This document shows positions 25,058-37,191 of a stretch of 64,000 bases of DNA, piece by piece. The DNA is from Takakia lepidozioides. Taxonomy: Eukaryota; Streptophyta; Takakiopsida; Takakiales; Takakiaceae. The DNA lies in the NCBI GenBank assembly GCA_030704615.1, contig CM060732.1:8122001-8186000 (forward strand), given 5' to 3'. The translations under genes and the position numbers were made by a program. Within the stretch, counting starts at the first letter, position 1; each line of letters begins with the position of its first letter. A model generated the notes under the pieces. The model was not told the DNA's origin and ran no database searches. It saw nothing but the letters and a program-made list of their open reading frames with translations.

Positions 25058-28000
25058 ATGCAAGCAACTCCGAAAGAAATCGAGAGTCACTTTGTGTTTC
25101 TAGTTTCCGCACTTAGAGGGAGAGAGGTAGTCAAGCTGGAGAGGGTTCCTTCTACGATACGAAAGAGAAGGAAGTCACTTTATTTTACTTCCCTTAGAGA
25201 GAGACTCAGAGCAAGAGAGCAAATGATGAGGCATCGTTTGATGGAGAACATAGGGCCACGACAGCAGGTGAACGCGGAGACTGCAACACAAGCGCAGACC
25301 GAGAATGAGGCTGCAGCTGTCACACAGTCAGAGAGAACAGTGAGCGTTGGAAACCAGACTGTGGAAGCAGAGCTTATTCGCAGGGAAACTGAAGGAGGTG
25401 GAAGTCCGGGGAACGCTGAACCGGGAGAAGGTCTACAAACCCTAGAGCAGACAGAAATTCCAGCAAATATGAGAGGGAAGAGGAAAGCTGCATAAGGGGA
25501 TCCAAATTCAAAACCTAAGAAGGCGCCAGTAAGAGTTCTCTACCTTCCATTTCATGTTTACAGATCTACGAAGAGAGTGAGTGCAATATCCTAGAAAGTG
25601 ATGGTCGGTACCGACCATCACTATGAAGCCATGTTGATTTGCTTTGTACTCCTCTGTTTATGGTTTTCCACACCAACAGTTTGTGACTGGCGGTACCGCC
25701 ATTCACTGTTCTTCAGATCATAGAGTCAGTCTGATTGCCTTTCAAGCACTCTTTCTCTTTCATTCTGTAGCAGGAACCTGTGATTGTCGGCAACGTCATT
25801 CTCTTTCTTTTCAAAACTCTCATTCTGATACAACAGAAAGTGAGTGTCGGTGCCGACAGTAACTATGATCCAGTATTGACTTACACCAAACGCAATGCAT
25901 TCCATTCTAGTGTAGTGCGAGTGTCGTTAACGCCATTCGATTCTCCTCATGAGCTTCCTGTACATGTATGCGTGGAGAGAGAGTGATGGTCGGCATATTC
26001 AATCATATAGTCTTGCATTGCATTTTCTCTGTTTCAGGTTGAACAGATTAGGGAAGTGGAATGGCAGTACCGCCAATCACTTTTTTTGAGACCATACTGT
26101 AGATTCATGTAGAGTATCGATTGCAAAGTACATTCCAGACAGACAAGAAACAGTGATTGTTTGTGATGATCATCACAATGGAGTCTCTCTGACTTAACTG
26201 CACTCACTTTCTGCCCTAAACTAGAGTGAGTTTTCGGTGCCGCCAATCACTAAGACAAATATTTCATTCAGAACCTCTCTGTACATGTTTGCCCAGAAAC
26301 ATAGTGATTGTCGGTACCGACCATCACTATGTAGTCATATTATTTTGGTTTGCATTTGTCTGGATCAGCTTTGCTTGTGTAGATGGTTGTGAATGTCAGT
26401 GCCGCCATTCACTGTTATTTGAGACGAGACAGACTGATGGTTGGTACCGACGTTCACTATTTGCACATAACTCACTGTCTGATTGGCATGGCATCGTGCA
26501 GAAAACTGTGAAGTCCAAGCAGACAAGAACAGAGGCAAAAGGATCTGGAGATGGGGACGAGTCTGCCAAGAGCTCTGAGAATAGCGATGAAGCAGATGAA
26601 CCTGAAGTGCACTACCTTGACAAGGTGAATGAACTCATATCATTCCAGAAGGTAAACTCTCAGGAGGTTATTAGGGACATGCTCGTCTCTGGAGGGTGTC
26701 TGGACACCCCACTATGCCGGATGATATCTATGCCTGTTGTGCGTCCTCCTCTTTCCCATGACATTAAAAAATTGGAAACTGATTTCGTGCATGGATACAG
26801 ACTTGGTGCACAAGTTTTTTATGTGTCACTGACGGATACAAATGGAAAAAGCACATTAGTGTCTCCTGAGATCACAGATACCTGGGATGAGTGCAGGAAG
26901 GATGTTAATGAGGAGTTCGAATTGGGCCTCATGATGGGAAGAAACACCCAGCAATTCTGCAACCACATGTTCTACGTCTGGGACGGCAACCACCGATTGC
27001 TGGAATGGATGGGATACATTCAGAAACATCACATATGTGTGAAAGACAAAGACAAGCATGTTGCTGTAGAGGCAGTGGTTTTGGATCCTGGAAACGACAT
27101 CGCTAGGCTTCTTACACCTATGCACGACGTGAACAAGTAAGTCATCCTAGAGACTCCATTGCCTCTCCAATGTCTTGTTAATCCCACCAAAAAACGATGT
27201 TTACCAATGCATTGTTTCCAATCTTTTTGCAGATCGACAGAGAAATCGCATGTGACAACAAGCTTGGTCCACACACTGTTCCAAATTCAGAGGATTGGTC
27301 TGATGAAGCTCGATGATTTTCGCACAGTACTCCACCCCGATATAATCAAGAAGTGTGAAACAGGAAGAGCTGCAGGCACTTGGTATTCTTTGACTCAAGA
27401 GGCGTTTCTGGAGTACATGCATGCGGTAAGGCCGAGCCTGTACTCACTTGTCTTTCTGAATACATGTTTATATTTTGTTTTGTACTCATCCCTATTTTGA
27501 TCAATGCAACAAGAACTGGCAGAGGCAGCTGAGAAGGGGAAATCCGAATACTACCGCACTACAACAGAGGAACTTAGGACATCAAAGGGTGTGGAAGCAG
27601 CAATAAAGAAGGAGTATGAAATCCGCAGAACCAAACTGATGTCCGCCTTCTCAAAGCAGCTTAGAATAGTAGATCCTGGCCTTGGTGATGAGTTCTTTCT
27701 GCATATCAAATCTCACTATGACAAGCATGTACACCCGGAGATGCAGTAGGAGAAATTGCACCGTCTGGCCATCTCCATGGTCGACCCCCAAACCAAAATA
27801 AGATGGCTGGAGATTTGGAACTCAAATCAGACAGTGAAGGACTTGAATCAGTTCCCAAAGAGCACTATACAGCCTGGCACAAAGGTGGAAGGAATCAGTG
27901 ACATTGTGTTTGACAACTGGCTTCACAAAGCTACATTTTGGAGTCAGGTGTGTATTCAAAAAACTTCCATCTTTGTTGACTTCATGAATGTGATGAGTAC

Positions 28001-30027
28001 CTTATTTCCAAAACTGACAAATGTACCATTTGCAGCTGGAGAAGCGCGCAATCATTGTGCTCGAGCAGACTTTGAAGGACTTGAACATTTCTATTGTTTC
28101 CCCGCCTCAAATGACATCGGAGGCATACATAAGGAAGTTGAGAGGTCTCACCTGGAGATACTATTTTTTCCGAGAGTTCTCCAAGTTTGGTAACATTTTA
28201 CGGTCCAACGACTTCGACAGTCAAGTTGGGGGAGAGTGGACCGTGATGCGAGTTGTGTACAGGTGCAATGTCCTACTGAAAACTGTGTTGCCTCTTGTGA
28301 GAAATCGTTAGGCTTTGTTAGCAGTGTAATCACAGATCCAAAGTGAATGTCGGTGCCGACATTCACTTCTATGTTTGTGTCCTTCCAAAGCTAGAGATTG
28401 CATTCACCTGGATTATGAACTTAGGGTGTGTTTGCAGTGTCCTTGAATGGAATTTTGTGAATGTCGTTGACGACATTCACATCCAGAGCTGTTGTGAGCT
28501 CTTGAGATTTATTGTACGTTTTGTATGTTGAATGTCCTACTGGAAACTGTGTTGCCACTTGTGAGAAATCGTTAGGCTTTGTTAGCAGTGTAATCACAGA
28601 TCCAAAGTGATTGTCGGTGTCGACATTCACTCCTATGGCTGTGTCCTTCCAAAGCTAGAGATTGCATTCACCTGGATTAGGAACTAAGGGTGTGTTTGCA
28701 GTGTCCTTGAATGGAATTTTGTGAATGTCGTTGACGACATTCACATCCACAGCTGTTGTGAGCTCCTGAGATTTATTGTACGTTTTGTATGTTCCATTGA
28801 CTTTTTAGTGAGAGTTCCTCACTCGAGTTTTCTGAATGTCGTTGCCGACATTCACTTTCTTTGCAATGTGTTTTTACATTGATAGGTTTATTTCCAATAG
28901 GTTAGGGATATTTCCATGCAGAATATAAAGGGAAGCAAGTAGTTTAAAAATTGTCAACTCATTTCCTTCCTCGTTTTTTTCATTCTGTGCTAGTGGCATC
29001 ATTCTCACTTCGTGCTTTGGTGGGTTGGGTTTTGTCTCGTGTTTCATAGGTACACGAAATATGTGCTTATGGATGGAAATCACCTCAGCGGTATTCCAGA
29101 CTATCTTGACATGTGGTCGGACCCTGCAAACGATCCAACCATGTACACTGCAGGGATATTGAAGGACTGGAGTCCTTCTCACTTCAGAGACTGTGGTTGG
29201 TACCTAGACTGCCTACCTGAGCACACGACCTTTCAAGAGCAGCACATGAAAATATTTGAACAATAATGCTGAGATGCCGGTGCCTCTGGATGACGAGGAG
29301 TACCAAAGAAACATAGCAACATTGGCTGCCAAGGAGCCTGATGCTCAGGAAACGACGCAGAAGGGCAAGAAGGCGGGGCGCAAACCAAAAGACAAGGCTC
29401 CTGATGTCATAGCCAGGTCACCAGCAAAGCCAAAGGACAAAGACAAGTCCAAGGACAATCCCCCCCCCCCACCAACCTGTTCATGTCCTCCTGTCTGGTG
29501 CAGGAGCAACTTACCATGCATGCAAGGTAGGCGGAAGAAGCCTTTTTGGCATGGAGGGTGATTCTGACCTTTACAAGACAGTGCTCCTCCCCCTTTTGTC
29601 TGGCTCCACTTCAGGCACACAGACAGAGACGATTCAAATCCGAAATGATGACGATCCCGAGGATAAGCAGGTCGACAACGACTTTTCATGTGAGTAAGTC
29701 CTAAACCCACTTTGGAACCATATTCAATTTCTCGGACATCAAATTTACAGTAATAATTTTTTTCGGGTTGTGACTTGCAGGAAAGGCAGCGATGGATCTT
29801 CAGGAGATACCCCCATTTGTGGCGAGACTGTTTTTGACAGCCCCCTTTTCAATTTTCTGCTTCCTGTGTATGCCGAAGCAATGGCACTTCATGCGGCCGA
29901 GTCTCTATCCCCTGACTTTTTATTGCCCGGCCGCAGGTGTAGCCAGCGTAGATCCAGAGTTCTTAAATACTTAGACTTAGATGCAGAGGACGCAGGGATA
30001 CATTGTACTGACTCTGAGTCAGATTGA
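25058..30027 (+). CDS. Palindrome-intron family gene 1 (unknown family, ParB-like GNHR motif); damaged
   Basis: Exons suggested by splice sites and by its paralogue at 31.8-35.9 kb: 25058 to about 25535 (basic RKRRKSLYFTSLRERLRARE), 26502-27136, 27233-27425, about 27505-27950, 28036-28262, 29050 to about 29560, and possibly 29781-30027 with an acidic tail. Exon 2 holds YVWDGNHRLLEWMGY, which resembles the G-x-H-R box of ParB/Srx-like domains. The rest (SLVHTLFQIQRIGLM, WYSLTQEAFLEYM, FDNWLHKATFWSQ, DCGWYLDC) I do not recognise. Damage: TAA in exon 1 (about 25493), TAG at 27747-27749 where the paralogue has CAG, loss of the AG acceptor before exon 4 (CAA instead of CAG) and a frameshift near 29255. 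It may be a recent pseudogene or carry assembly errors. Its introns 1 and 5 carry hairpin arrays. Confidence 0.6.
25598..26465. repeat. Array of hairpin palindromes in intron 1 of gene 1
   Basis: About eleven inverted repeats spaced roughly 45-170 bp apart, at about 25599, 25685, 25776, 25842, 25919, 25983, 26058, 26226, 26303, 26389 and 26432. Arms are variants of GTGAATGTC or GTGATGGTC around a hexamer core such as GGTACC, GGTGCC or GTTAAC. Those at 25599 and 26303 are perfect or nearly perfect; others have decayed arms (for example GTGACTGGC / GCCATTCAC). The sequence between palindromes is not conserved, unlike an ordinary satellite. Confidence 0.85.
28340..28860. repeat. Second hairpin array, in intron 5 of gene 1
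   Basis: Five palindromes at about 28343, 28459, 28606, 28720 and 28832 with arm GTGAATGTC and cores GGTGCC, GTTGAC, GGTGTC, GTTGAC and GTTGCC. The first four lie in a duplicated block of about 260 bp (28270-28530 and 28540-28790, both containing GTGAGAAATCGTTAGGC). Confidence 0.85.
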
Positions 30028-30199
30028 ACTTTGTTCTTTTAATGTTCTGTTTCATCCTCTTCGGAAAACATTGAATCCCCTTACTCCACTGTAGTTGTTC
30101 CGGCAGATAAAAATATATATATCAAAGAATCCACTTTCATTAAAATGACAATATGTATGAATCCATCCCACAAACCCCACTCACTCTTGTCATATCCAT

Positions 30200-30480
30200 T
30201 GTCCATTCATCTACTGTGTATTCATGCGTTCTCCATTCATGAATGTTTTCCATTATTCAACATCCATTGTACATTCATCCACTGTACTATGTAATCCACC
30301 CCACAAACCTACCACCTCATGTCATATACATTGTGCATTCATCTACAGTGTATTCATGCATCCTCCAGTCATGAATGTTTTCCATTATTCAACATCCATT
30401 ATACATTCATCCATTTTACTCTTACCCATCCCACATTCATCCATCTATTTATCATCCACTCTACATTCATCCATCCTTCA
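30200..30480. repeat. CATTCATCCA simple-sequence repeat
   Basis: Irregular repeats of CATTCATCCA, ATTCATGAATG and TCCATTATTCAACATCC, including two near-copies of a block of about 130 bp (30220-30350 and 30355-30480). A weaker version is at 16430-16500. Confidence 0.8.
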
Positions 30481-30589
30481 TGCATCTGTTGCTTTCAGGT
30501 GGGAATGACCACGTCTTTTTATTATGTCGTCCAACTTGTTTCCGCGGTAAAGGGTGCTCTTCCGCAGGAATACACTCCACTTCTTCCTT

Positions 30590-30715
30590 GGCGCGTGGTG
30601 ACGTGGCCTTCAAGCGCGATGACGTGGAGTGAGTCCCGTGATGTGGCATTGGCGGAAGGTGACATGGCGTGAGCGCAGTTGCGCTCACGCGACCAGGCTC
30701 ACGCCAAGGATCCCT
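30590..30715. repeat. GTGAGCG / ACGTGGC motif cluster (copy B)
   Basis: GTGACGTGGC, GATGACGTGGAGTGAG and ACATGGCGTGAGCGCAG with an inverted TGCGCTCACGC, then GGCTCACGCC. Same vocabulary as at 20.1 kb. Confidence 0.65.
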
Positions 30716-31639
30716 GCCTTTCCTGCATCTGATGGAACCCGTGGGATCTCACATTTCAAAGGGAAACAAGTGGGAGTGTAGTTTTATGGTGACTAAGTGG
30801 GTCTATCAGCATCTCGTTTACATTTAGCGCAGCGTAGTGAGGAGCGAGCTATCAGCCGATCATCTCTTTGTGTTTCCTTTTTCTTTTTGCAAATATGAAG
30901 GTGGACAGTTTTGGTGAATGAGTAGGAGTCCAAAACCACATGCTCCAAACCATCCAAAACCACATGCACCTCTGTTCAAACATGTGTCTTCTGTTTTTGG
31001 CATTCACCTAGTTCCTTGTTAGCCAAGTTTCCTTGAAGCAGGCGCTTTAGTTGTTGTAGTAATACTTCTCTAGTGCTGACATCATAGAGTATGCATCAGT
31101 TTGTATGCACAGATGTGCTTACATTGTGTTTCTACATGAAGAATGTGATATGTGTGTACTCTAACTGTGTATTGTTTATTAGTGTTTCATGTTATCTTGC
31201 AAGGTGCAAGACAAAATGAGAGTGTAGGCTAAATGTTCTTCAATGCAACGTGATTATTGCTCAAATGGACGGCGGCCTGTCAGATAGAGTTGGGGCAAGG
31301 TGTTGTGAAGCTACTATGGGTTTTGGAAATCTTCCCCCCACGTGCGCCAAGGCATTTAGCTGTTGGGGCTGCTATCATCGCGAATTGGGCTCAACAGTTG
31401 GATGCATCCATCACCTGAGCAAATTGTAGTGCTTCTGGGCGTCTTGAATGAGGACTATCTCATTGACAGTGAGACGCCCAAGGGTGTTCGATGGCCTAGC
31501 TTTCCTTAACCAGACAATTTTTTGTTATCTTTAATGGTGGAGGCAAGATGTTGAGGTGTTGGGCTAGGTCAAAAAGAGAGAAGAAGACAATCCACATGAT
31601 TTCTCTGGGAAATGAATGACTTGCTGAGGACATGACTTC

Positions 31640-31890
31640 CGCGTGAGCGTGAGAGCTTACGTTCACGCGGAGGTGATGTGGCGTGAGCGTAGGCTCACAC
31701 CAGCTGATGTGGCGTGAGCGTGGGGTCGCGCTGACGTGGCGTGAGCGTGAGGTTGACGTGGCGTGGGCCTGCTGACGTGTCAATATCCGGCTGACGTGTC
31801 AATATCCGGCTGATGTGGCAATCATCAGAATAACGTGGCATTTGGACAACTTGCCAGATGCCAGGTCATCAGAAACATATAGCACCTATA
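31640..31890. repeat. GTGAGCG / ACGTGGC motif cluster (copy C)
   Basis: CCGCGTGAGCG...CGTTCACGCGG is a long imperfect palindrome at 31639-31671. It is followed by five or more G(A/T)(C/T)GTGGCGTGAGCG words, two tandem CTGACGTGTCAATATCCGG units, and finally CACCTATAGCCGAGG, matching the end of copy A. Confidence 0.7.
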
Positions 31891-34800
31891 GCCGAGGGGC
31901 CTATAGTGCTGGACATCCATCACAGGGCCAGTTTCTGCAACACTTCCCTGCCCACCTACCTGCCCTTGTGCTCCCTTCCCCCTACCCCTTCCTTTCCCCA
32001 CACCACCAGCAACATCCTTTCCCTTTGCCTTTCTACCTTTACCCGGGGTATCCTGAGCGGGAGGCTCCTTCTCTGCAAGAGTCCTCAAATTTCTATCATG
32101 AATGTCGAGGTCGGCTACTGCGGCGGTGGCTGCTATACGTTCATTCTCTCTCCTCAAAGACACCTCCTGAGCTGGGTTCTTAGAAGCAGGGCAATCCAAA
32201 TACCAACCACATGCAGAAAGATGGTCTGGGCCCCAGTCATGCAAGATCCCCGTAGTAAACATGGTCTGGTTGCCAGCAGGGACAAGCCAAAGGTCCACGA
32301 AATCAGGATGTTTGTCCAAGCAGTTCTCTGCCATGAGAACATACTTTATGTACCTGCAGGAACAGAGACAGCCTCATTATGCAATACAATTATTGTCTCT
32401 CATCTTTTCCACCACATCACGAAGACCCCCTAAAAGAGTATGCGGCACAATTCACTGCAACCACCGCACACAAAATAGCCTGAAGGGCCCAGGGTGTGCA
32501 CGTTGGTGTTACTACACACGGATAGAACAAATGAGTGTGCGGCACCTCAAACTCATATGAGCCAGGCCAAAACAGGTTGGATGGAGGAGAGAGTGTCTTT
32601 GCAAAACAAACAAGCACAGTCCATTTCGCACCTGTAAAGGCATCATTTCCAGGCTTCCTCTCCTTTCTCTTGCTGGTCAAGCTCATTTGTTTGACTGATG
32701 CCACCCTCCTTGCTGAACTCTCTGACGAAACAAGATTGCCACACTGTGGCTCTCCATTTCCTCATGTATGCTTGGAAGGAGACCTTCGGTGCTGTCATGG
32801 TGATGCCATAGTCAGCCAGCTGCGTATGTAGAACCGACCGGGCCCTTTCCTCCAACAGCAAAACAATTCAAAATGCAAGAATGAACCTAAAAACAATCAC
32901 AGCCAATGTAACATGGAAAGAGAATGACAGAAAAGTGAAAAGAAAGTGACACAACAAAGGACATCATACCTGGCTCCAGTAAGTGGCCTTGTGAAGCCAT
33001 GTGTCCATCACATTGTCATTGACAGGAATGACACGCTGGGTCTTCTTCTCTTTCTCTGGCCTGGGAAACATGTGGGTATCCCTAACAGTGGGATCGGAGT
33101 TCCATATCTGTAGCTACTTCACCTTCTGTTCTGAAGACACAACGGCGGTAGACAACCTGTGTAACTTCTCCTGGGCCATCTCCGGCTTGCCTGGCTTGTT
33201 GTAATGGTTTTTCACCTCTTGAAGAAACTGTGGTCCGAATGATGGGCAATTCTCAACTGCTTAACAAAAGCACTCATAATAGTCCTTCTTGTGGCGGTCA
33301 TCTCTTGCTTGATGTGACTCTCAACCCCCTTTGCTGTCCTTCTCTCCTCAGGGGTAGAGCTGTAGTATTCTAGTTTGCCACGTTGTCCTGCATCTGCAAT
33401 GTCTTGCTGCAAGGGAATGCACGAGAGTTGCATCAACCCAAGGGCAAGGAAAACACACAGAAACAAACATCTGGAAGCAAGATATCAAAAGGCCAGATGA
33501 TGGAAGATGTATCTCACCGCGTACATATACTCCATGAAAGCCTCACGGGTCATCGAGTACCATGTTTCTGATGTCTTGGAGCTTTCGCACTTCTTGTACG
33601 TCTCTGCTGAAAGGATGGTCTTCAAGTTGGTCAAGGGCATCTGCCTGATCCTTTGTATTCTGTACAGTGTGTGAACCAGACTCGTTCTCACACCAAAAAA
33701 CAAGGAAAAAAGAGGGCTCCAACAGTGTGCGTTGACGCACACTGTTTGAGCTGCCAGATAAGTGTGGATTGAACCTAACAGAGATGCCCTTTGTGGCCGA
33801 TTTTAACATGAAATAAAACAATGAGAAGGGGGGCTCAAACAGTGTACGTTGACGCACACTGTTTGAGCTTCAAAATAGGGGTGGATTGAACCAGACAGAG
33901 AGGCCTTGTGTGCACAATTTTCACACCAAAAAACAAGGCAAAAGGGGTGCTCAAACAGTGTGCATTGACGCACACTGTTTGAGCTGCCAGGTAAGTATGG
34001 ATTGAACCTGACAGAGATGCCCTTTGTGGCCGATTTTAACATGAAAAAATAATGTCAAGTGGGGGCTCAAACAGTGTGCGTCGTCGCACACTGTTTGAGC
34101 TTCCAAATAGGGGTGGAATGAACATTACAAAGAGGCCCCTGTGTGCACGATTCTCACATGAAAAAAACTATGACAAGGGGGGCTCAAACAGTGTGCGTTG
34201 ACGCACACTGTTCGAGCTTCGAAATAGGGGTGGATTGAACCAGACAGATAGGCCCTGTGTGCACGATTTTCACATGAAAAAAACTATGACAAGGGGGGCT
34301 CAAACAGTGTGCGTTGACGCACACTGTTTGAGCTGCTAGGTAAGTGTGGATTGAACCTAACAGAGATGCCCTTTGTGGCCGATTTTAACATGAAAAAACA
34401 ATGTCAAGTGGGGGCTCAAACAGTGTGCGTTGCCGTACACTCTTTGAGATTCTAAATAGGGGTGGAATGAACCTTACAAAGAGGCCCCTGTGTGCACGAT
34501 TCTCACATGAAAAAAACTATGACAAGGGGGGCTCAAACAGTGTGCGTTGACGCACACTGTTCGAGCTTCGAAATAGGGGTGGATTGAACCAGATAGATAG
34601 GCCCTGTGTGCACAATTTTCACATGAAAAAAACTATGACAAGGGGGGCTCAAACAGTGTGCGTTGACGCACACTGTTTGAGCTGCCAGGTAAGTGTGGAT
34701 TGAACCTGACAGAGATACCCTTTGTGGCAGATTTTAACATGAAAAAATAATGTCAAGTGGGGGCTCAAACAGTGTGCGTTGCCACACACTGTTTGAGATT

Positions 34801-35926
34801 CCAAATAGGGGTGGAATGAACCTTACAGAGAGGCCCTTGTGTGCACGATTTTCACATGAAAAAAACTATGACACGGGGGGCTCAAACAGTGTGCGTTGAC
34901 GCACACTGTTTGAGCTGCCAGGTAAGTGTGGATTGAACCTGACAGAGACGCCCTATATGGTCGATTTTAACATGAAAAAAACAATGAGAAGGGGGGCTCA
35001 AACAGTGTGCATTGACGCACACTGTTTGAGCTTCAAAATAGGGGTGGATTGAACCAGACAGATAGGCCATGTGTGCACAATTTTCACACCAAAAAACAAG
35101 GCAAAAGTGGGGCTCAAACAGTGTGCATTGCCACACATTGTTTGAGCTTTTAAATAGTGTTGGATTGAACTAGACAGAAAGGCCCGTTTGTGGCTGATTT
35201 TCGTATAAAAAAACAAGCACAAAGTTGGGGTTCAAGCAATGTGCGTTGCCGCACACTGTTTGAGCTTCTAAATACGGGTGGATTGAACCAGACAGAGATG
35301 TCGTATGTAGGCGATTTTCATATCAAAAGTCAAGCACAAATGGGGTCTCAAACTGTGTGCGTTGCCGCACACTGTTTGAGATTCCAATCAGTGGTGGATT
35401 GAACCAGACAGAGAGGCCCAAATTGGCCAATTTTCACATAAAAAATGAAGCACGAAGGTGGGTCTCAAACAGTGTGCATTGCCGCACTCTGTTTGAGCTT
35501 CCAAATAGGTGTGGACATCATTTGTACCTTTTTTTTTGCTGCTCCAGAAGACTCCCAAATCGCCAGAGACCCTTTGCGCTTCGGACTGCTTTCTACGCCG
35601 AGCATATTCTGGAGCAACTCCCCCATCCTCTTTTCCACTATCTACTTCTTCAAGAGGCCATCAGCAACATCATCTTCGGCGTCCGTCTCTCCCTCGGATG
35701 TAGTCTCCTCCTCACCTGTTCTTGGAAGTATGGCGGGTTACTGATCTTCTCCAAAATCCTGCTCTTCCATTGCCAAACTTTCCTCGTTGCCCTCTTCTTC
35801 CTCCTTTTCCTCTTCGTCTACTCTTTCCATCCTCATTCTATGTCTGGCTCTATTCCTGTCCCTAGTGCTCGTAAAATATAACAACTTCCTTCTCTTCCTC
35901 CTCCGGTGGAAACAAGGGCTCCCCAT
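31825..35926 (-). CDS. Palindrome-intron family gene 2 (unknown family); damaged paralogue
   Basis: Minus-strand paralogue of the gene at 25.1-30.0 kb. Exon 1 (35926 to about 35738) has RKRRKLLYFTSTRDRNRARH. Later exons: about 33690-33518 (SLVHTLYRIQRIRQM, WYSMTREAFMEYM), 33406-32970 (QDIADAGQRGKLEYYSS, WLHKATYWSQ), about 32861-32632 (FVREFSKEGG) and 32353 downward (YLDC, then a Lys/Gly-rich tail). The counterpart of gene 1 exon 2, with the GNHR motif, is missing; a 1.8-kb tandem palindrome array occupies that place in the first intron. Damage: TAG at 33116-33114 where gene 1 has TGG, and the acceptor before exon 5 reads GCTG instead of GCAG. Probably a pseudogene. The product class is unknown. 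Confidence 0.6.
33720..35505. repeat. Tandem array of 16 units of about 117 bp, each with a central hairpin palindrome
   Basis: Palindrome starts fall at about 33721, 33836, 33953, 34067, 34184, 34300, 34416, 34534, 34650, 34766, 34882, 34999, 35115, 35232, 35350 and 35466, a regular period of 115-118 bp. The arm is CAAACAGTGTGC, the core GTTGAC, GTTGCC or GTCGTC, and the second arm is the exact complement in most units. The remaining part of each unit is also conserved (GGTGGATTGAACCAGACAGA, GATTTTCACATGAAAAAA), so this is a true satellite. Two subtypes (GCCAGGTAAGTGTGG versus TTCCAAATAGGGGTGG after the hairpin) partly alternate, suggesting duplication of dimers. Confidence 0.93.
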
Positions 35927-36690
35927 GCTGCCTCTAGAGCTCTCCAGTTTGACATTTGCAACAAGGGTTGCTTTGGCATGTAACCAAAATAAAAATTGGA
36001 CACTGTTAACTGTATTTGGATGCGGGTATCATCATTGTGTGCGAACGGAATTCATCCATTTCTGCGTCTTTGTATTATCCAAGAAAAAAGTGGTGGCACT
36101 TCCTATGCCGTTGCATGTACTTGTGATATATGTCCAGATGTACTTCACCGGCTGCCAATACATGGTAGTCTTCTTGCATTCTTTCAAATTCGGAAGTGCC
36201 GTCAAAATCTATTGCTAGTCCAATTTCGAGCAGTACTTGCAGATTCGTAATAATTGTGATGCTTCACATATGCATCCACGTATGTTGTACTGTCTACCTT
36301 GTGGTTTGCATTTTGCCGTCACCGTCGCAATGCGGTGATTCGGTATAAAGGTTTGTGTCGGCAATGGTGTTGTGTTGCACACATTTGTGCGAGGTGACCC
36401 CCGAAGTGTCAGTGTTTGTGCTGAGTTCTTCTGGCGGAGCACAACCTCATTAGATTCGGGGTTTCCTCTTTACTGGTCTCCAGCGTCGTTGCCGTCTTTC
36501 CATAATGGATGGTTTCATGTCATGTTCAGGGTTTTCTTTTCATCCAAATACAGTACGGCTTCTTGTGGCTTCTTGTCTTTGAAAACAGTTTTTTCTGGTT
36601 AGTGTCTCTCAGTGTGGCTGACTGAGGAGTTCGGTGCAGACTATCTCCGTGCATGTCATTATTACAAAAGATTGAAATCCCCAAAATCCG
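35927..36690. other. No recognisable gene
   Basis: Spacer between exon 1 of gene 2 and the N-terminal part of MULE/SWIM copy 2. It likely includes the divergent upstream regions of both. Open frames here have no family resemblance. Confidence 0.5.
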
Positions 36691-36746
36691 TTGCATACAT
36701 CGCCCGCAGTCATTGGGCATGACCTACCCTTATTCACCTCAGTTCG

Positions 36747-37191
36747 TTGGTGGTGGATCCCCTCTCGAGAATTACGGGCTATCAGTTTGGGGGACCCTTT
36801 GTGGATCGCAACTTTGGCTCAGAGTATGAAAACATATCCAGGGAGGGAGACAGACTTGCTAGATTTCATTCCAATGCAGATAGTCTTCTACTGACTGCCA
36901 CTGCAGATGACGATGGGTTTGCAGTTGTTCATGAAGATGAACTGGTTACAGTGTTCCCTTTGGAGATGGGTTCTCTGCTTGTTAAAAAAGAAGTGTATGA
37001 CGAGGATGGGAATTTGGATTCTGGGCACTTGCAGAAACCATTGCATGGCGAGTATGGGAGGAAGTGGAGAGTCCTTCCAGGCACTTACCGGGTCCTGGAA
37101 AAAGAGAGAAGACAATCAGCAAGATCAATAGTTACCCCTGGCACTGCAGCATCGGTCGTGCAGCAGAAGGGCACAGTTCATGTGAAACAAG
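36747..37191 (+). pseudogene. MULE/SWIM transposase copy 2, N-terminal part (interrupted)
   Basis: The frame reads GSLLVKKEVYDEDGNL, KWRVLPGTYRVLE and TPGTAASVV. It matches copy 1 (GSIFLEKEVYDLEGKL, QWRVRPG, TPGTAASVV). It stops being homologous exactly at 37191, where the 22-kb retroelement begins, and the same frame resumes at 59232. Removing the insertion and one CAAG copy gives VKQEVSTST in frame, showing that the transposase gene was the insertion target. Upstream exons and terminal repeats were not identified. Confidence 0.85.

Larger units (their letters stand above)
30028..31824. other. Convergent intergenic region with simple repeats
   Basis: Between the 3' ends of the two convergent paralogues. 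It contains a CATTCATCC-type simple repeat (30200-30480), two GTGAGCG/ACGTGGC clusters (separate entries) and otherwise no coding region I recognise. Confidence 0.6.

Noticed and set aside
33803-35222. Open frames with repeated CASTHTV-like peptides.
   Set aside because: They are translations of the 117-bp satellite; frames differ from unit to unit and no start or splice context supports them.
33720-35505. CRISPR-like array.
   Set aside because: The units are about 117 bp and conserved throughout, with no variable spacers, and the context is a eukaryotic intron with no cas genes.
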